This document shows positions 47,421-55,779 of a stretch of DNA of 64,000 bases, one piece after another. How positions within the stretch are numbered: the first letter of the stretch is position 1; every line of letters begins with the position of its first letter. The stretch lies in NCBI RefSeq assembly GCF_000685215.1, contig NZ_ARYJ01000003.1, positions 1 to 64,000 on the forward strand. The letters are read 5' to 3'. The notes beneath the pieces were generated by a model. It did not search any database and was not told the origin of the DNA. It was given only the letters and a program-made list of their open reading frames with translations. This DNA is from Hyphomonas jannaschiana VP2. Its GTDB lineage: Bacteria > Pseudomonadota > Alphaproteobacteria > Caulobacterales > Hyphomonadaceae. Position numbers and translations under genes: made by a program.

Positions 47421-49297
47421 TCGAAGCCGGTCATTTTGCGGCGTTCCTGGCGCTGGGCGCCACGCTGGCGCAGACGATCTTCGGCCTGAAGGGCGACCGC
47501 CGCTGGGCGGGCATGGCGGCCGTCACCGGTTTTGGCCTGATGGCCTTTTCCTTCCTGACGCTGGTGCATGCCTTTGCCGTGTCGGATTTCTCGCTGGCAC
47601 TGGTGGCCAATAATTCCCACACGCTGAAGCCGATGCTCTACAAGATCGCCGGCACCTGGGGGAATCATGAAGGCTCCATGGCGCTCTGGGCGCTGGTGAC
47701 GCTGGCGTTCGGCGCGGCTGCGGCGGCCCTGATGAAAACCGGCCGGGAACGCTTCGAATCGCGCGCACTGGGCGTGCAGGGATTCCTGTCCGCCGGTGCC
47801 ATGGGCTATTTGCTGTTCGCTTCCTCGCCTTACCTGCGGCTGGATCCGGCGCCTTTCCAGGGTGCGGGGCTGAACCCGCTGTTGCAGGACCCGGCGCTCT
47901 CTTTCCATCCGCCGATGCTGTATCTCGGCTATGTCGGCTATTCCTTCGTTTTCGCGCTGGCAGCGGCCGGCATGATGGAAGGCCGGATTGACCGGGTCTG
48001 GGCAAAGGAAGCGCGGCGCTGGTCGCTGGCCGCTTTCGTGCCGCTCACCTTCGGCATCGCGCTCGGCTCTTACTGGGCCTATTACGAGCTTGGCTGGGGC
48101 GGCTGGTGGTTCTGGGATCCGGTCGAAAACGCCTCGCTGATGCCCTGGCTGATCGGGGCGGCGCTGCTGCACTCTGTCATCGTCACGGAGAAGCGGGAGA
48201 ATTTCGCCGCCTGGACGGCGCTTCTCTCGGTGCTGGCTTTCCTGTTCTCGATCATGGGCGCCTTCCTGGTACGCTCCGGCGTGCTGACCTCGGTGCATGC
48301 CTTTGCTGTCGATCCGACGCGGGGCACGATCCTCCTGTTCGGGCTGCTGGTTTATGGCGTGCTGGCGCTCGGCCTGTTCCTCTGGCGCGGGCCATCCCTC
48401 AAAGGGGCAAAGCCCTGGCTGATCGGCAGCCGGGAGGGCGCGCTGATGGCCAACAATATCGTCCTGATCGTGGCGGCGCTGACCGTTCTGCTGGGCACGC
48501 TGTTCCCGCTCATGGCCGAAGCCGCCGGGCGCACCATGTCTGTGGGCGAGCCATATTTCCGGCTGACCTTTGTGCCAATCCTGGCGATCCTCCTGCTGCT
48601 GTTGCCGGTCGCCCAGAGCTGGGCCTGGGGCAAGGCGGACATGAAGCAATGGACGCGCTGGGCCATCGCCGGCGCCGCGTTGGTTGCCGTGTTTGCCGCG
48701 CTTGGCATTGCCGTCTGGGACATTTCGATCGGGGCCGCGTTCGGCCTGGCGCTCGGCGTCTGGCTGATCGGCGGGGCCCTGTGGGAACTGAAGCGCCGGG
48801 CTGTCACGCTGAACCGCGTGTTCCGTGTCTCACCGCGTGTCTGGGGCATGACGCTTGCGCATATGGGCATCGGCCTGTTCATCATCGGTGCCGTTGTGGA
48901 AACCACGCAGCGTTATGAAACCACCGTGGCCCTTGCCGAAGGCGGCTCAGGTCAGGCGGCTGGCTGGACCTTCACACTGGATGATGTCGGCTCTATCGAA
49001 GGGCCGAACTGGTATGCCGACAAGGCCGTGCTGACAGCGGTCAAAGGCGGCACGAAAACCGTGCTGGAGCCGATGAAGCGCTACTATCCGGCCGCGCGCA
49101 TGCCGACGACGGAGACGGCCATCTTCAAGACCGGCACGGGCGACCTCTACGCTGCGCTGGGCGAACAGCGTGTGGTGGACGGGCAGGCGCGCTGGGTGTT
49201 CCGGGTCTACTTCAATCCGCTGATCGATTTCGTGTATCTTGGCGTTCTGCTGATTGGCCTCGGTGGTGCGCTCAGCATGGTGAAGGGGAAACGATGA
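47417..49297 (+). CDS. ccmF: Cytochrome c haem lyase subunit CcmF
   Basis: 626 residues with about 14-15 hydrophobic segments. The WWD haem-handling motif reads GGWWFWDPVENASLMPW near residues 230-246. Histidines in membrane-proximal positions (HPPMLYLGYVG, THS-type LHSVIV) match conserved haem ligands. It attaches haem to apocytochrome with CcmH and CcmI. Overlaps both neighbours by four bases, so ccmE-ccmF-ccmH form one operon. Confidence 0.96.
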   Translation: MIEAGHFAAFLALGATLAQTIFGLKGDRRWAGMAAVTGFGLMAFSFLTLVHAFAVSDFSLALVANNSHTLKPMLYKIAGTWGNHEGSMALWALVTLAFGAAAAALMKTGRERFESRALGVQGFLSAGAMGYLLFASSPYLRLDPAPFQGAGLNPLLQDPALSFHPPMLYLGYVGYSFVFALAAAGMMEGRIDRVWAKEARRWSLAAFVPLTFGIALGSYWAYYELGWGGWWFWDPVENASLMPWLIGAALLHSVIVTEKRENFAAWTALLSVLAFLFSIMGAFLVRSGVLTSVHAFAVDPTRGTILLFGLLVYGVLALGLFLWRGPSLKGAKPWLIGSREGALMANNIVLIVAALTVLLGTLFPLMAEAAGRTMSVGEPYFRLTFVPILAILLLLLPVAQSWAWGKADMKQWTRWAIAGAALVAVFAALGIAVWDISIGAAFGLALGVWLIGGALWELKRRAVTLNRVFRVSPRVWGMTLAHMGIGLFIIGAVVETTQRYETTVALAEGGSGQAAGWTFTLDDVGSIEGPNWYADKAVLTAVKGGTKTVLEPMKRYYPAARMPTTETAIFKTGTGDLYAALGEQRVVDGQARWVFRVYFNPLIDFVYLGVLLIGLGGALSMVKGKR

Positions 49298-49692
49298 AGG
49301 CGCTCTTCCTGTCTCTCGTGATCGCGCTTGCCGCGGATGTCCCGCTCGACAATGCCGACGAAGAGGCGCGGGCGCAGGCCCTGATGCGGGAGCTGCGCTG
49401 TGTGGCGTGCGAGAACGAGCCGGTCTCACAGTCTGCCGCGCCGATTGCCGAAGACATGCGCACCCGGATTCGCGAAATGGTTGGCGAGGGTTCGACAGAC
49501 CAGGAGGTCCGGGACTGGTTCGAAAGCCGCTATGGCGAGTTCGTCCTGTTCCGCCCGAAAGGGAACAGCCTGAGCGGTGCATTGCTCTGGGTCGGTCCTT
49601 TTGCCCTGCTGGCCATTGGCGGGCTGATCGGTTTCCTCACAGCCCGGCGCAAACGGACCGTGGCCCGGGACATCGAAGCCGAGGACGTCTGA
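49294..49692 (+). CDS. ccmH: Cytochrome c maturation thioredox protein CcmH
   Basis: 132 residues. A signal sequence is followed by the redox motif LRCVACEN (C36, C39) and a three-helix bundle (EDMRTRIREMVGEGSTDQEVRDWFESRYGEFVL). A C-terminal membrane helix (WVGPFALLAIGGLIGFL) follows. It reduces the disulfide of apocytochrome c before haem attachment. The thioredoxin CcmG, often next to it, is not present in this window. Confidence 0.94.
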   Translation: MKALFLSLVIALAADVPLDNADEEARAQALMRELRCVACENEPVSQSAAPIAEDMRTRIREMVGEGSTDQEVRDWFESRYGEFVLFRPKGNSLSGALLWVGPFALLAIGGLIGFLTARRKRTVARDIEAEDV

Positions 49693-49810
49693 CCGAATTT
49701 GCTTCCGCAAACTGGCCTCTGCCGAGCCTTTATATATACCATTTAAGATAGTTATTTTTTCTGTTCCGGCAACTTGAAGGAGGAGGCGCCATCGGGCATA
49801 CGCTGCCTGT

Positions 49811-51424
49811 ATGGTCCTGAATTATTCTACCGAAGGTGTCCGGCGTCGCGCGGGAGACCAGGAAGCACAGCTGCTGCACCGGGCGAAAGAATTCCTGCAA
49901 CAGAAGCAATACAAGGAAGCGCTGGATTGCTGCAGGAGGGTTCTGGAGCAAAATTCTGAAAGTGCAGAGGGCTATTTTCTCATGGGCATTATTGCCTGTG
50001 AAAACCATGATTACCGGAATGCACTTGGCCTGTTCGAAGGCGCCGTTCGGAAAGGCTATCCAGGGGCCGGTCCGTTTGTTCAGGCGGCGCGATCCCTGGT
50101 CGGCCTCAACCAGCCTGCTCAGGCTCTTAAATGTCTGGAACAGGCGAAGAAACGGAATCCGCGCGATGGATACACGCTTGCCCTGATCGGTTCGACTCTC
50201 AGCAAGTTGGACCGCCATGAGGAAGCGGTTGCGTTTCACCGAAAGGCTACGCAGGCATCGCCCGGCGATGCACTGAGCTTCTTCAATCTCGGATCTTCCC
50301 TTCAATTCCTTGGGGATTTTGAGAACGCCCGGGAAGCTTATCGGACTGCGTTGAAGCTGAATCCCGGCTTCACCGCGGCACAAATGCATTTGACGCAGAT
50401 CACAAAGCAGACGCCTGAGCGAAATGACCTGGCCGTGCTTCAAAAGGCCTGGGCAGAACGCAATCCACGGGATGCCGAAGGTGGCCTTGTTCTGGCGCAT
50501 GCGATTGCCAAGGTTCACGAAGACCTCGGAGATCCGGAGTCGGTCATGCTCTGGCTGGACCGGGGTAAGGCACTTGTCCGTCCACAGCTGCCTGACCGGC
50601 AGATGGAAGATCAGTTTATCTACAAGGCAGCCGGGGCGTTGGCGGGGGCGTTGCACGTGGAGGGTTCCACACCCGCTGATGGCCCGGTGTTTATCGTGGG
50701 CCTGCCCCGAAGCGGCACGACGCTGGTCGATCGGGTACTTTCCAGCCACTCACAGATTGTGTCTGCCGGAGAACGTCACGAGTTTGGAGCTTGCCTTCAT
50801 CGTGCCACCGGAGTGAGCGCAGGACATACATACGATGCAGAAGTAATTTCCCGGGCAGCGAATACAGACCTGACTGCCGTCGGACAAGCTTATCTCAAAA
50901 GTGTGCGGGCCATCCTGGAGAGTCACCAGCGTTTCACTGACAAGATGCCTGTAAACGCGTTCTTCGTTCCTGCCATCCTTGCGGCGTTGCCCTCGTCTCG
51001 GGTGATTTGCCTCCGGCGCCAGGCGCCTGACAGTGTGCTTAGTATTTACAAGCAGCATTTCTCGGCGTCAGCATCGCTCTATAGTTATGCCTATGATCTT
51101 GAGAGGCTGGCTCGATACGTCGCGGACTTTCATGATCTCGCCGACACATATGAGCAAAAGCTGCCGGGAACGAGATTCCGTATTGTAAATTATGAGAGGC
51201 TCGTCGGGAGTCCCGACAGTGAGATCCGGGACATTCTGGCATTTGCCGGGCTTGGTTTTGAGGCGGCCTGCCTGGACTTTCACAAGAATGAAGCCCCGGT
51301 CGCCACAGCCAGCGTCAGCCAGGTGCGTCAACCAATCTACACATCTGCGATAGGTCGCTGGACGCAATACAAAGCTGCGCTTCAGCCAGCCCTTGCCGTC
51401 CTCCGTGATCGTGGACGCTTGTAG
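49811..51424 (+). CDS. TPR-repeat sulfotransferase
   Basis: 537 residues. An N-terminal half of tetratricopeptide repeats (about 15-200: EFLQQKQYKEALDCCRRVLE, ARSLVGLNQPAQALKCLEQA, ALSFFNLGSSLQFLGDFENA) is joined to a sulfotransferase domain. Its PAPS 5'-phosphosulfate loop reads VGLPRSGTTLVDRVLSSH near 300; a later RVICLRRQAPDSVLSIYK supplies the 3'-phosphate site. It transfers sulfate to an unknown acceptor, possibly protein tyrosine or a glycan. No signal peptide is visible. An A+T-rich promoter region (49735-49765) lies upstream. Confidence 0.85.
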   Translation: MVLNYSTEGVRRRAGDQEAQLLHRAKEFLQQKQYKEALDCCRRVLEQNSESAEGYFLMGIIACENHDYRNALGLFEGAVRKGYPGAGPFVQAARSLVGLNQPAQALKCLEQAKKRNPRDGYTLALIGSTLSKLDRHEEAVAFHRKATQASPGDALSFFNLGSSLQFLGDFENAREAYRTALKLNPGFTAAQMHLTQITKQTPERNDLAVLQKAWAERNPRDAEGGLVLAHAIAKVHEDLGDPESVMLWLDRGKALVRPQLPDRQMEDQFIYKAAGALAGALHVEGSTPADGPVFIVGLPRSGTTLVDRVLSSHSQIVSAGERHEFGACLHRATGVSAGHTYDAEVISRAANTDLTAVGQAYLKSVRAILESHQRFTDKMPVNAFFVPAILAALPSSRVICLRRQAPDSVLSIYKQHFSASASLYSYAYDLERLARYVADFHDLADTYEQKLPGTRFRIVNYERLVGSPDSEIRDILAFAGLGFEAACLDFHKNEAPVATASVSQVRQPIYTSAIGRWTQYKAALQPALAVLRDRGRL

Positions 51425-52095
51425 CCAGAATACGGCGGGAGATTTTCCGTCGCTATAAAGCGATCATCTACAACCATGTCGGATTCGGGACGAAGGGTTT
51501 GCCGGCGCCGCACCCCCGTGGGAATAGCCGTCAGGCTGGGTGGGGACATTGCTTGACGTCTGAATGGGACTTCCTGAGCCACCTTGGCAGTAGGCGGGCA
51601 TCACGAAGTGGTGATTGACACCGGTGGGCCCGGGGATTGGGCCTTTCCAGCGCCGGCAACTGTTCCGAGGCACAGGCGCGACGACGCAATAGCCTTTTTG
51701 GCATGCGGTGTATCAAGCGCACTAATCAGCCCCTTCTGATCCTTATTGAAAATCAGTATGTCTCGCAAACTGTAGTATTTCAAGGGATTTTTCGTTATTT
51801 TGCTTCCGACGGTATGAATAACCGTGATTACACTCGAAGTGTCAGTATATTCGTGAAAGTTACACAGAGCCTTTCAGTGATGATACAGGTGAATAACCGA
51901 ACTTCCAGGCCTCGCCCGCTCTGACGGCAAGCCTGATGAGGCCGTGCGCAAAGCTGGGCAGGACCGTCTGACGGCTCGCTGAAGGCCTGAATCCATTCGA
52001 CTTACTGTCTTTTAATGACCACATTCGGTCTCGTATGATTATGTAACGGTCGTCCGGACAAACGACGATTTTTCAGAGAGTTGGAGAGAGAAATC
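51425..52095. other. Intergenic region, no convincing gene
   Basis: 670 bases between the sulfotransferase and degP. 51700-51880 is A+T-rich. A 95-codon frame at 51637-51924 has neither a ribosome site nor a protein-like composition. Short inverted segments occur near 51620-51660. The last 60 bp, ending in GGAGAGAG, is the degP leader. I see no tRNA or recognisable riboswitch. Confidence 0.6.
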
Positions 52096-53631
52096 ATGAA
52101 ACTTGGCATTTCTCGGCAGGCACTGGTTGCAGCGCTTTTCGGAGCCGCCGCGGTTGGGACCTTGTCGATCGCACCTCAGATTCTCAGTCCTGAGGCAGGC
52201 GCCCAGCCGATTGCGATCCAGCCGCCCGCGGGCGCGCCCATGAGTTTTGCCGATCTGATCGAGCGCGTTGAGCCGGCGGTCGTCAGCGTCAATGTCTTGT
52301 CCGAGCGCGAAGTGAATGATCTCGGCGACATGCAGGAATTCTTCGAGCAATTCCGCGGGCTTCCCGGCCTTGACGAATTCATGGAACAGCGCCGTCAGCA
52401 GGAAGAACAGGGCGACGAGCCTCAGACCCGCGAAGCGCGGTCGCTGGGCTCCGGCTTCTTCATCTCGCAGGACGGCTATATCGTCACCAATAATCACGTG
52501 GTCCAGAATGCCGTTCAGATCGAAGTCGTCACCAAGGACGGCGCGGAGCTGGAAGCGGAACTGGTGGGCACCGACCCCGACACCGATCTCGCCGTGATCA
52601 AGGTGAAGGACAAAGGCACCTATCCCTATGTCCGTTTCGGCAACTCTCACAATCTGCGCAAGGGTGACTGGGTTGTCGCCCTCGGCAACCCGTTCGGCTT
52701 CAGCGGCACGGCAACGGCCGGCATCCTGTCAGCTGATGGCCGTGAGCTGGGCAATGACAGCCCGTACACAGACTTTCTCCAGATCGACGCAGCCATCAAC
52801 CGGGGCAACTCGGGCGGGCCGACCTTTGACCTGCACGGCAATGTGGTCGGCGTGAACACGCAGATCCTTTCGCCGACCGGCGGGTCTGTCGGCATCGGCT
52901 TTGCCATCCCGGCGGAACTGGCGCAGGAAGTGACCCAGGCCATCATCAAGGATGGTCATGTGTCCCGTGGCTGGCTGGGCGTGCAGATCCAGGACCTGAC
53001 CGAAGACATGGCCGAAGCCCAGGGCATGCTGAACAATGACGGCTCCATCATCGCCGACGTCACCGAAGACAGCCCGGCCGACAAGGGCGGCCTGCAACGC
53101 GGCGACATCATCCTGTCCGTGAACGGGCAGAAGGTCAGCGATGCGACCTCCACCACGCGCCTGGTTGGCCGCCTGATCGCCAACACGTCGAACAAGTTCG
53201 ACATCATGCGCGGCGGCAAGCGCCAGACGATTGATGTCGTGGTCGGTGAACGGGGCGACAGCCTCAATGCCCGCCGCATTCCGGCCTCGGCCCTGTCAGA
53301 GGATTCCGGCGATACGGGTGCTGAAGCCACCATGTCGTCCCTCGGCGTGACCTTCGTGCCGCTGGATGACGAGATGCGCCAGCGCCTCGGTCTTGATGAA
53401 GACGAAGCCGGCCTCGTGATTTCCGAAGTCGAGCGTGGCGGCGCCATCGAAGAGGCTGGTCTCCAGCGTGGCATGGTTATCCTGGAGGCCAATAATGAAC
53501 CGGTCTCCAGCGTCGACGTTCTGAAGAAGGCGATCGATGCGGCCAAGAAGGCCAACCGGACCAAAGTTCTGATCGCCGTGCGTGTCGGCCAGATTACGAC
53601 CTACCGCACGATCGACATCAGCGAAGACTAA
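52096..53631 (+). CDS. degP: Periplasmic serine protease DegP/HtrA (Do family)
   Basis: 511 residues. The signal peptide (ALVAALFGAAAVGTLSIAP) precedes the trypsin-like domain with triad H134 (TNNHVVQ), D164 (DTDLAVIKV) and S239 (GNSGGP), and two PDZ domains (about 300-390 and 415-500). A Q-rich linker (FEQFRGLPGLDEFMEQRRQQ) is the LA-loop region. It degrades or refolds damaged envelope proteins. GGAGAGAG lies just before the ATG. A response regulator and kinase follow at once, suggesting envelope-stress control of all three. Confidence 0.95.
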   Translation: MKLGISRQALVAALFGAAAVGTLSIAPQILSPEAGAQPIAIQPPAGAPMSFADLIERVEPAVVSVNVLSEREVNDLGDMQEFFEQFRGLPGLDEFMEQRRQQEEQGDEPQTREARSLGSGFFISQDGYIVTNNHVVQNAVQIEVVTKDGAELEAELVGTDPDTDLAVIKVKDKGTYPYVRFGNSHNLRKGDWVVALGNPFGFSGTATAGILSADGRELGNDSPYTDFLQIDAAINRGNSGGPTFDLHGNVVGVNTQILSPTGGSVGIGFAIPAELAQEVTQAIIKDGHVSRGWLGVQIQDLTEDMAEAQGMLNNDGSIIADVTEDSPADKGGLQRGDIILSVNGQKVSDATSTTRLVGRLIANTSNKFDIMRGGKRQTIDVVVGERGDSLNARRIPASALSEDSGDTGAEATMSSLGVTFVPLDDEMRQRLGLDEDEAGLVISEVERGGAIEEAGLQRGMVILEANNEPVSSVDVLKKAIDAAKKANRTKVLIAVRVGQITTYRTIDISED

Positions 53632-53669
53632 GTGAGGCGCATATGCTAGACACAGTTCAGGAGGATCCC

Positions 53670-54344
53670 ATGCGTGTGCTGGTGATCGAAGACGACGCAG
53701 AAATGGCCGGCTTCATCGAGAAGGTCCTCACTGAGGCCGGACACTCGGTGGACAAGGCAGACGATGGCGAGCGCGGCCTTGCCAAGGCCCGCTCCGAAGA
53801 GTTCGACGCCATGATCGTCGACCGGATGCTGCCTGAAAAGGATGGCCTGACCCTGCTGAGGGAATTCCGCGATGCAGGCGGCACAACGCCTGCGCTGTTC
53901 CTGTCGGCCCTGGGCGATGTTCAGAACAAGGTGCAAGGCCTGAAGGCCGGTGCCGAGGACTATCTCGCCAAGCCATTTGCCCCGGCAGAACTGGCCGCCC
54001 GTGTCGAGGCCCTCGGCCGCCGCACACCTGGGCAGGAACCGCCGGTCACCGTGCTGAAGGCGGGCGACCTGGAGATGAACCTGCTGACCCGCAAGGTCAC
54101 CCGGGCCGGCCAGAAGATCGACCTGCAGCCGCGCGAATTCCGCCTGCTGGAATATCTGATGCGTCACGCCGGACAGGTCGTGACCCGCACCATGCTGCTG
54201 GAAAAGGTGTGGGACTATAATTTCGATCCGCAGACCAATGTGATCGATGTTCACGTCTCGCGCCTGCGGGCAAAGATCGACAAGGAATTCGACGAGCCGC
54301 TGCTGCACACGGTCCGTGGGGCCGGATACCGGCTGCAGGGCTAG
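53670..54344 (+). CDS. OmpR-family response regulator linked to degP
   Basis: 224 residues from an ATG preceded by AGGAGG. Receiver with D8-D9, phospho-acceptor D51 (AMIVDRMLPEKDG) and lysine in YLAKPF; a winged helix with LQPREFRLLEYLMRHAGQ and HVSRLRAKIDKEF. It is 38 bp after degP and just ahead of a kinase gene, the conserved degP-regulator-kinase-glnE order of many alphaproteobacteria. A longer in-frame start at 53643 lacks a ribosome site. Confidence 0.9.
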   Translation: MRVLVIEDDAEMAGFIEKVLTEAGHSVDKADDGERGLAKARSEEFDAMIVDRMLPEKDGLTLLREFRDAGGTTPALFLSALGDVQNKVQGLKAGAEDYLAKPFAPAELAARVEALGRRTPGQEPPVTVLKAGDLEMNLLTRKVTRAGQKIDLQPREFRLLEYLMRHAGQVVTRTMLLEKVWDYNFDPQTNVIDVHVSRLRAKIDKEFDEPLLHTVRGAGYRLQG

Positions 54345-54376
54345 ACGGACGGGCAGGGCGCTGGCACTAGCGAGCC

Positions 54377-55777
54377 ATGAAATTCGCCCTCCCGACTTTC
54401 CTGCGAACGACGACCTTCAAATTGGCGCTGCTCTACAGCGCCATGTTTGCGGCGTTTTCAGCGGCGCTGCTGGTCTACCTCTATTATTCGACGGTCTATT
54501 ACATCCGCGCTGAATCCGACCGGCGGATGGATCTCGAATTTGAGCAGCTGGGCAATGCCTACTTCACCGGGGGCATGGAGCGTCTCAGCGAGTCGGTGTT
54601 CGAGCGGATGACCCGTAACGGGTCGACTTTCTTCTACTATCTTGAAGACGCATCGGGCCGCCGGATCGCCGGCCACTTCCAGCGCATGCCGGAGCACAAT
54701 CCGGACCTGGATGTTCAGACGATCTATTTCGAAATCACCCAGACAGAACCGGACGGCTCTGAAGTTGTCCGCCCTGTCGCTGGCCGCATCGTGCGCCTGC
54801 GGGATAATGGCGGCGCGCTGCTGGTCGCCTTCGATACGGCGCAGCAGACAGCGATTGTCGGGCGTATCCAGAACGCGATCTATATCGCCGCGCCGATCGG
54901 GCTGGTCCTGTCGCTTCTGGGCGGCCTGCTGATCTCCCGTGGGGCGGCAAGGCGGGCGGACGAACTGGCGCGGACGGCAGAGATGGTCATGGGCGGCGAA
55001 CTTGGCCGGCGTGTGCCCGTGCGCGGGTCGGGTGATGAGTTCGACCGGTTGGGCCAGCGCATGAACGCCATGCTCGACCAGATCGAGAAGCTGGTCGAAT
55101 CCACCCGCAATACGGGCAATGCCATTGCGCACGATCTGCGCTCGCCGCTGTCGCGCCTGCGTAACCGGCTGGAGATCGCGCTCTCCGAGCCGATGTCACG
55201 CGAAAGTGCCGAGGCAACGCTGGGCGAAACGGTCGAGGAAGTGGACCGCGTGCTGGGAACATTCAACGCCATCCTGCGCCTCGCCCGGCTGGAGGCAGGT
55301 GCCGAAGGCGAACGTGTGCGGATGGATGTGTCCGAACTGGCAGAGGAACTCGCCGAACTGTTCGAGCCGGCCAGCGACGAAGCCGAACAGAGCTTCCGCA
55401 GCCAGATCGCAAAACACCTCATGGTGCTGGGCGACCGGGACCTGATCGGGCAGGCGCTCTCCAACCTGCTCGACAATGCGATCAAATACACGCCCGCCGG
55501 AGGAACGATAAACTTCACGGTCGCACGCGGGCCGGAAGGCACGGTCGATCTGACGGTTGTCGACACGGGCCCTGGCGTGCCTGCGGATGCGCGCAAACGC
55601 GTTGTGCAACGCTTCCAGCGGATGGATTCTGCACGCACCCAGCCCGGCAGCGGGCTTGGCCTCGCGCTTGTCGTGTCGGTTGCGGAAATGCACGGCGGGG
55701 AACTCATTCTGTCGGATGGCAATGGCCCGGCAGAATCGCCCGGCCTGAAAGCGACGCTGAGACTGCCGAGGGCCTAG
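54377..55777 (+). CDS. Sensor histidine kinase linked to degP
   Basis: 466 residues. Transmembrane helices near 20-40 and 170-190 flank a periplasmic region of about 130 residues. A HAMP domain (residues about 190-240; RGAARRADELARTAEMVMGG) precedes H252 in AIAHDLRSPLSRL. The ATPase domain has LLDNAIKYTP (N box) and GSGLGLALV. It pairs with the regulator 32 bp upstream. Two bases separate it from glnE. Confidence 0.9.
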   Translation: MKFALPTFLRTTTFKLALLYSAMFAAFSAALLVYLYYSTVYYIRAESDRRMDLEFEQLGNAYFTGGMERLSESVFERMTRNGSTFFYYLEDASGRRIAGHFQRMPEHNPDLDVQTIYFEITQTEPDGSEVVRPVAGRIVRLRDNGGALLVAFDTAQQTAIVGRIQNAIYIAAPIGLVLSLLGGLLISRGAARRADELARTAEMVMGGELGRRVPVRGSGDEFDRLGQRMNAMLDQIEKLVESTRNTGNAIAHDLRSPLSRLRNRLEIALSEPMSRESAEATLGETVEEVDRVLGTFNAILRLARLEAGAEGERVRMDVSELAEELAELFEPASDEAEQSFRSQIAKHLMVLGDRDLIGQALSNLLDNAIKYTPAGGTINFTVARGPEGTVDLTVVDTGPGVPADARKRVVQRFQRMDSARTQPGSGLGLALVVSVAEMHGGELILSDGNGPAESPGLKATLRLPRA

Positions 55778-55779
55778 GC

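Noticed and set aside
51637-51924. 95-codon frame before degP.
   Set aside because: No ribosome site, no domain or membrane pattern, and A+T-rich intergenic composition; likely chance.
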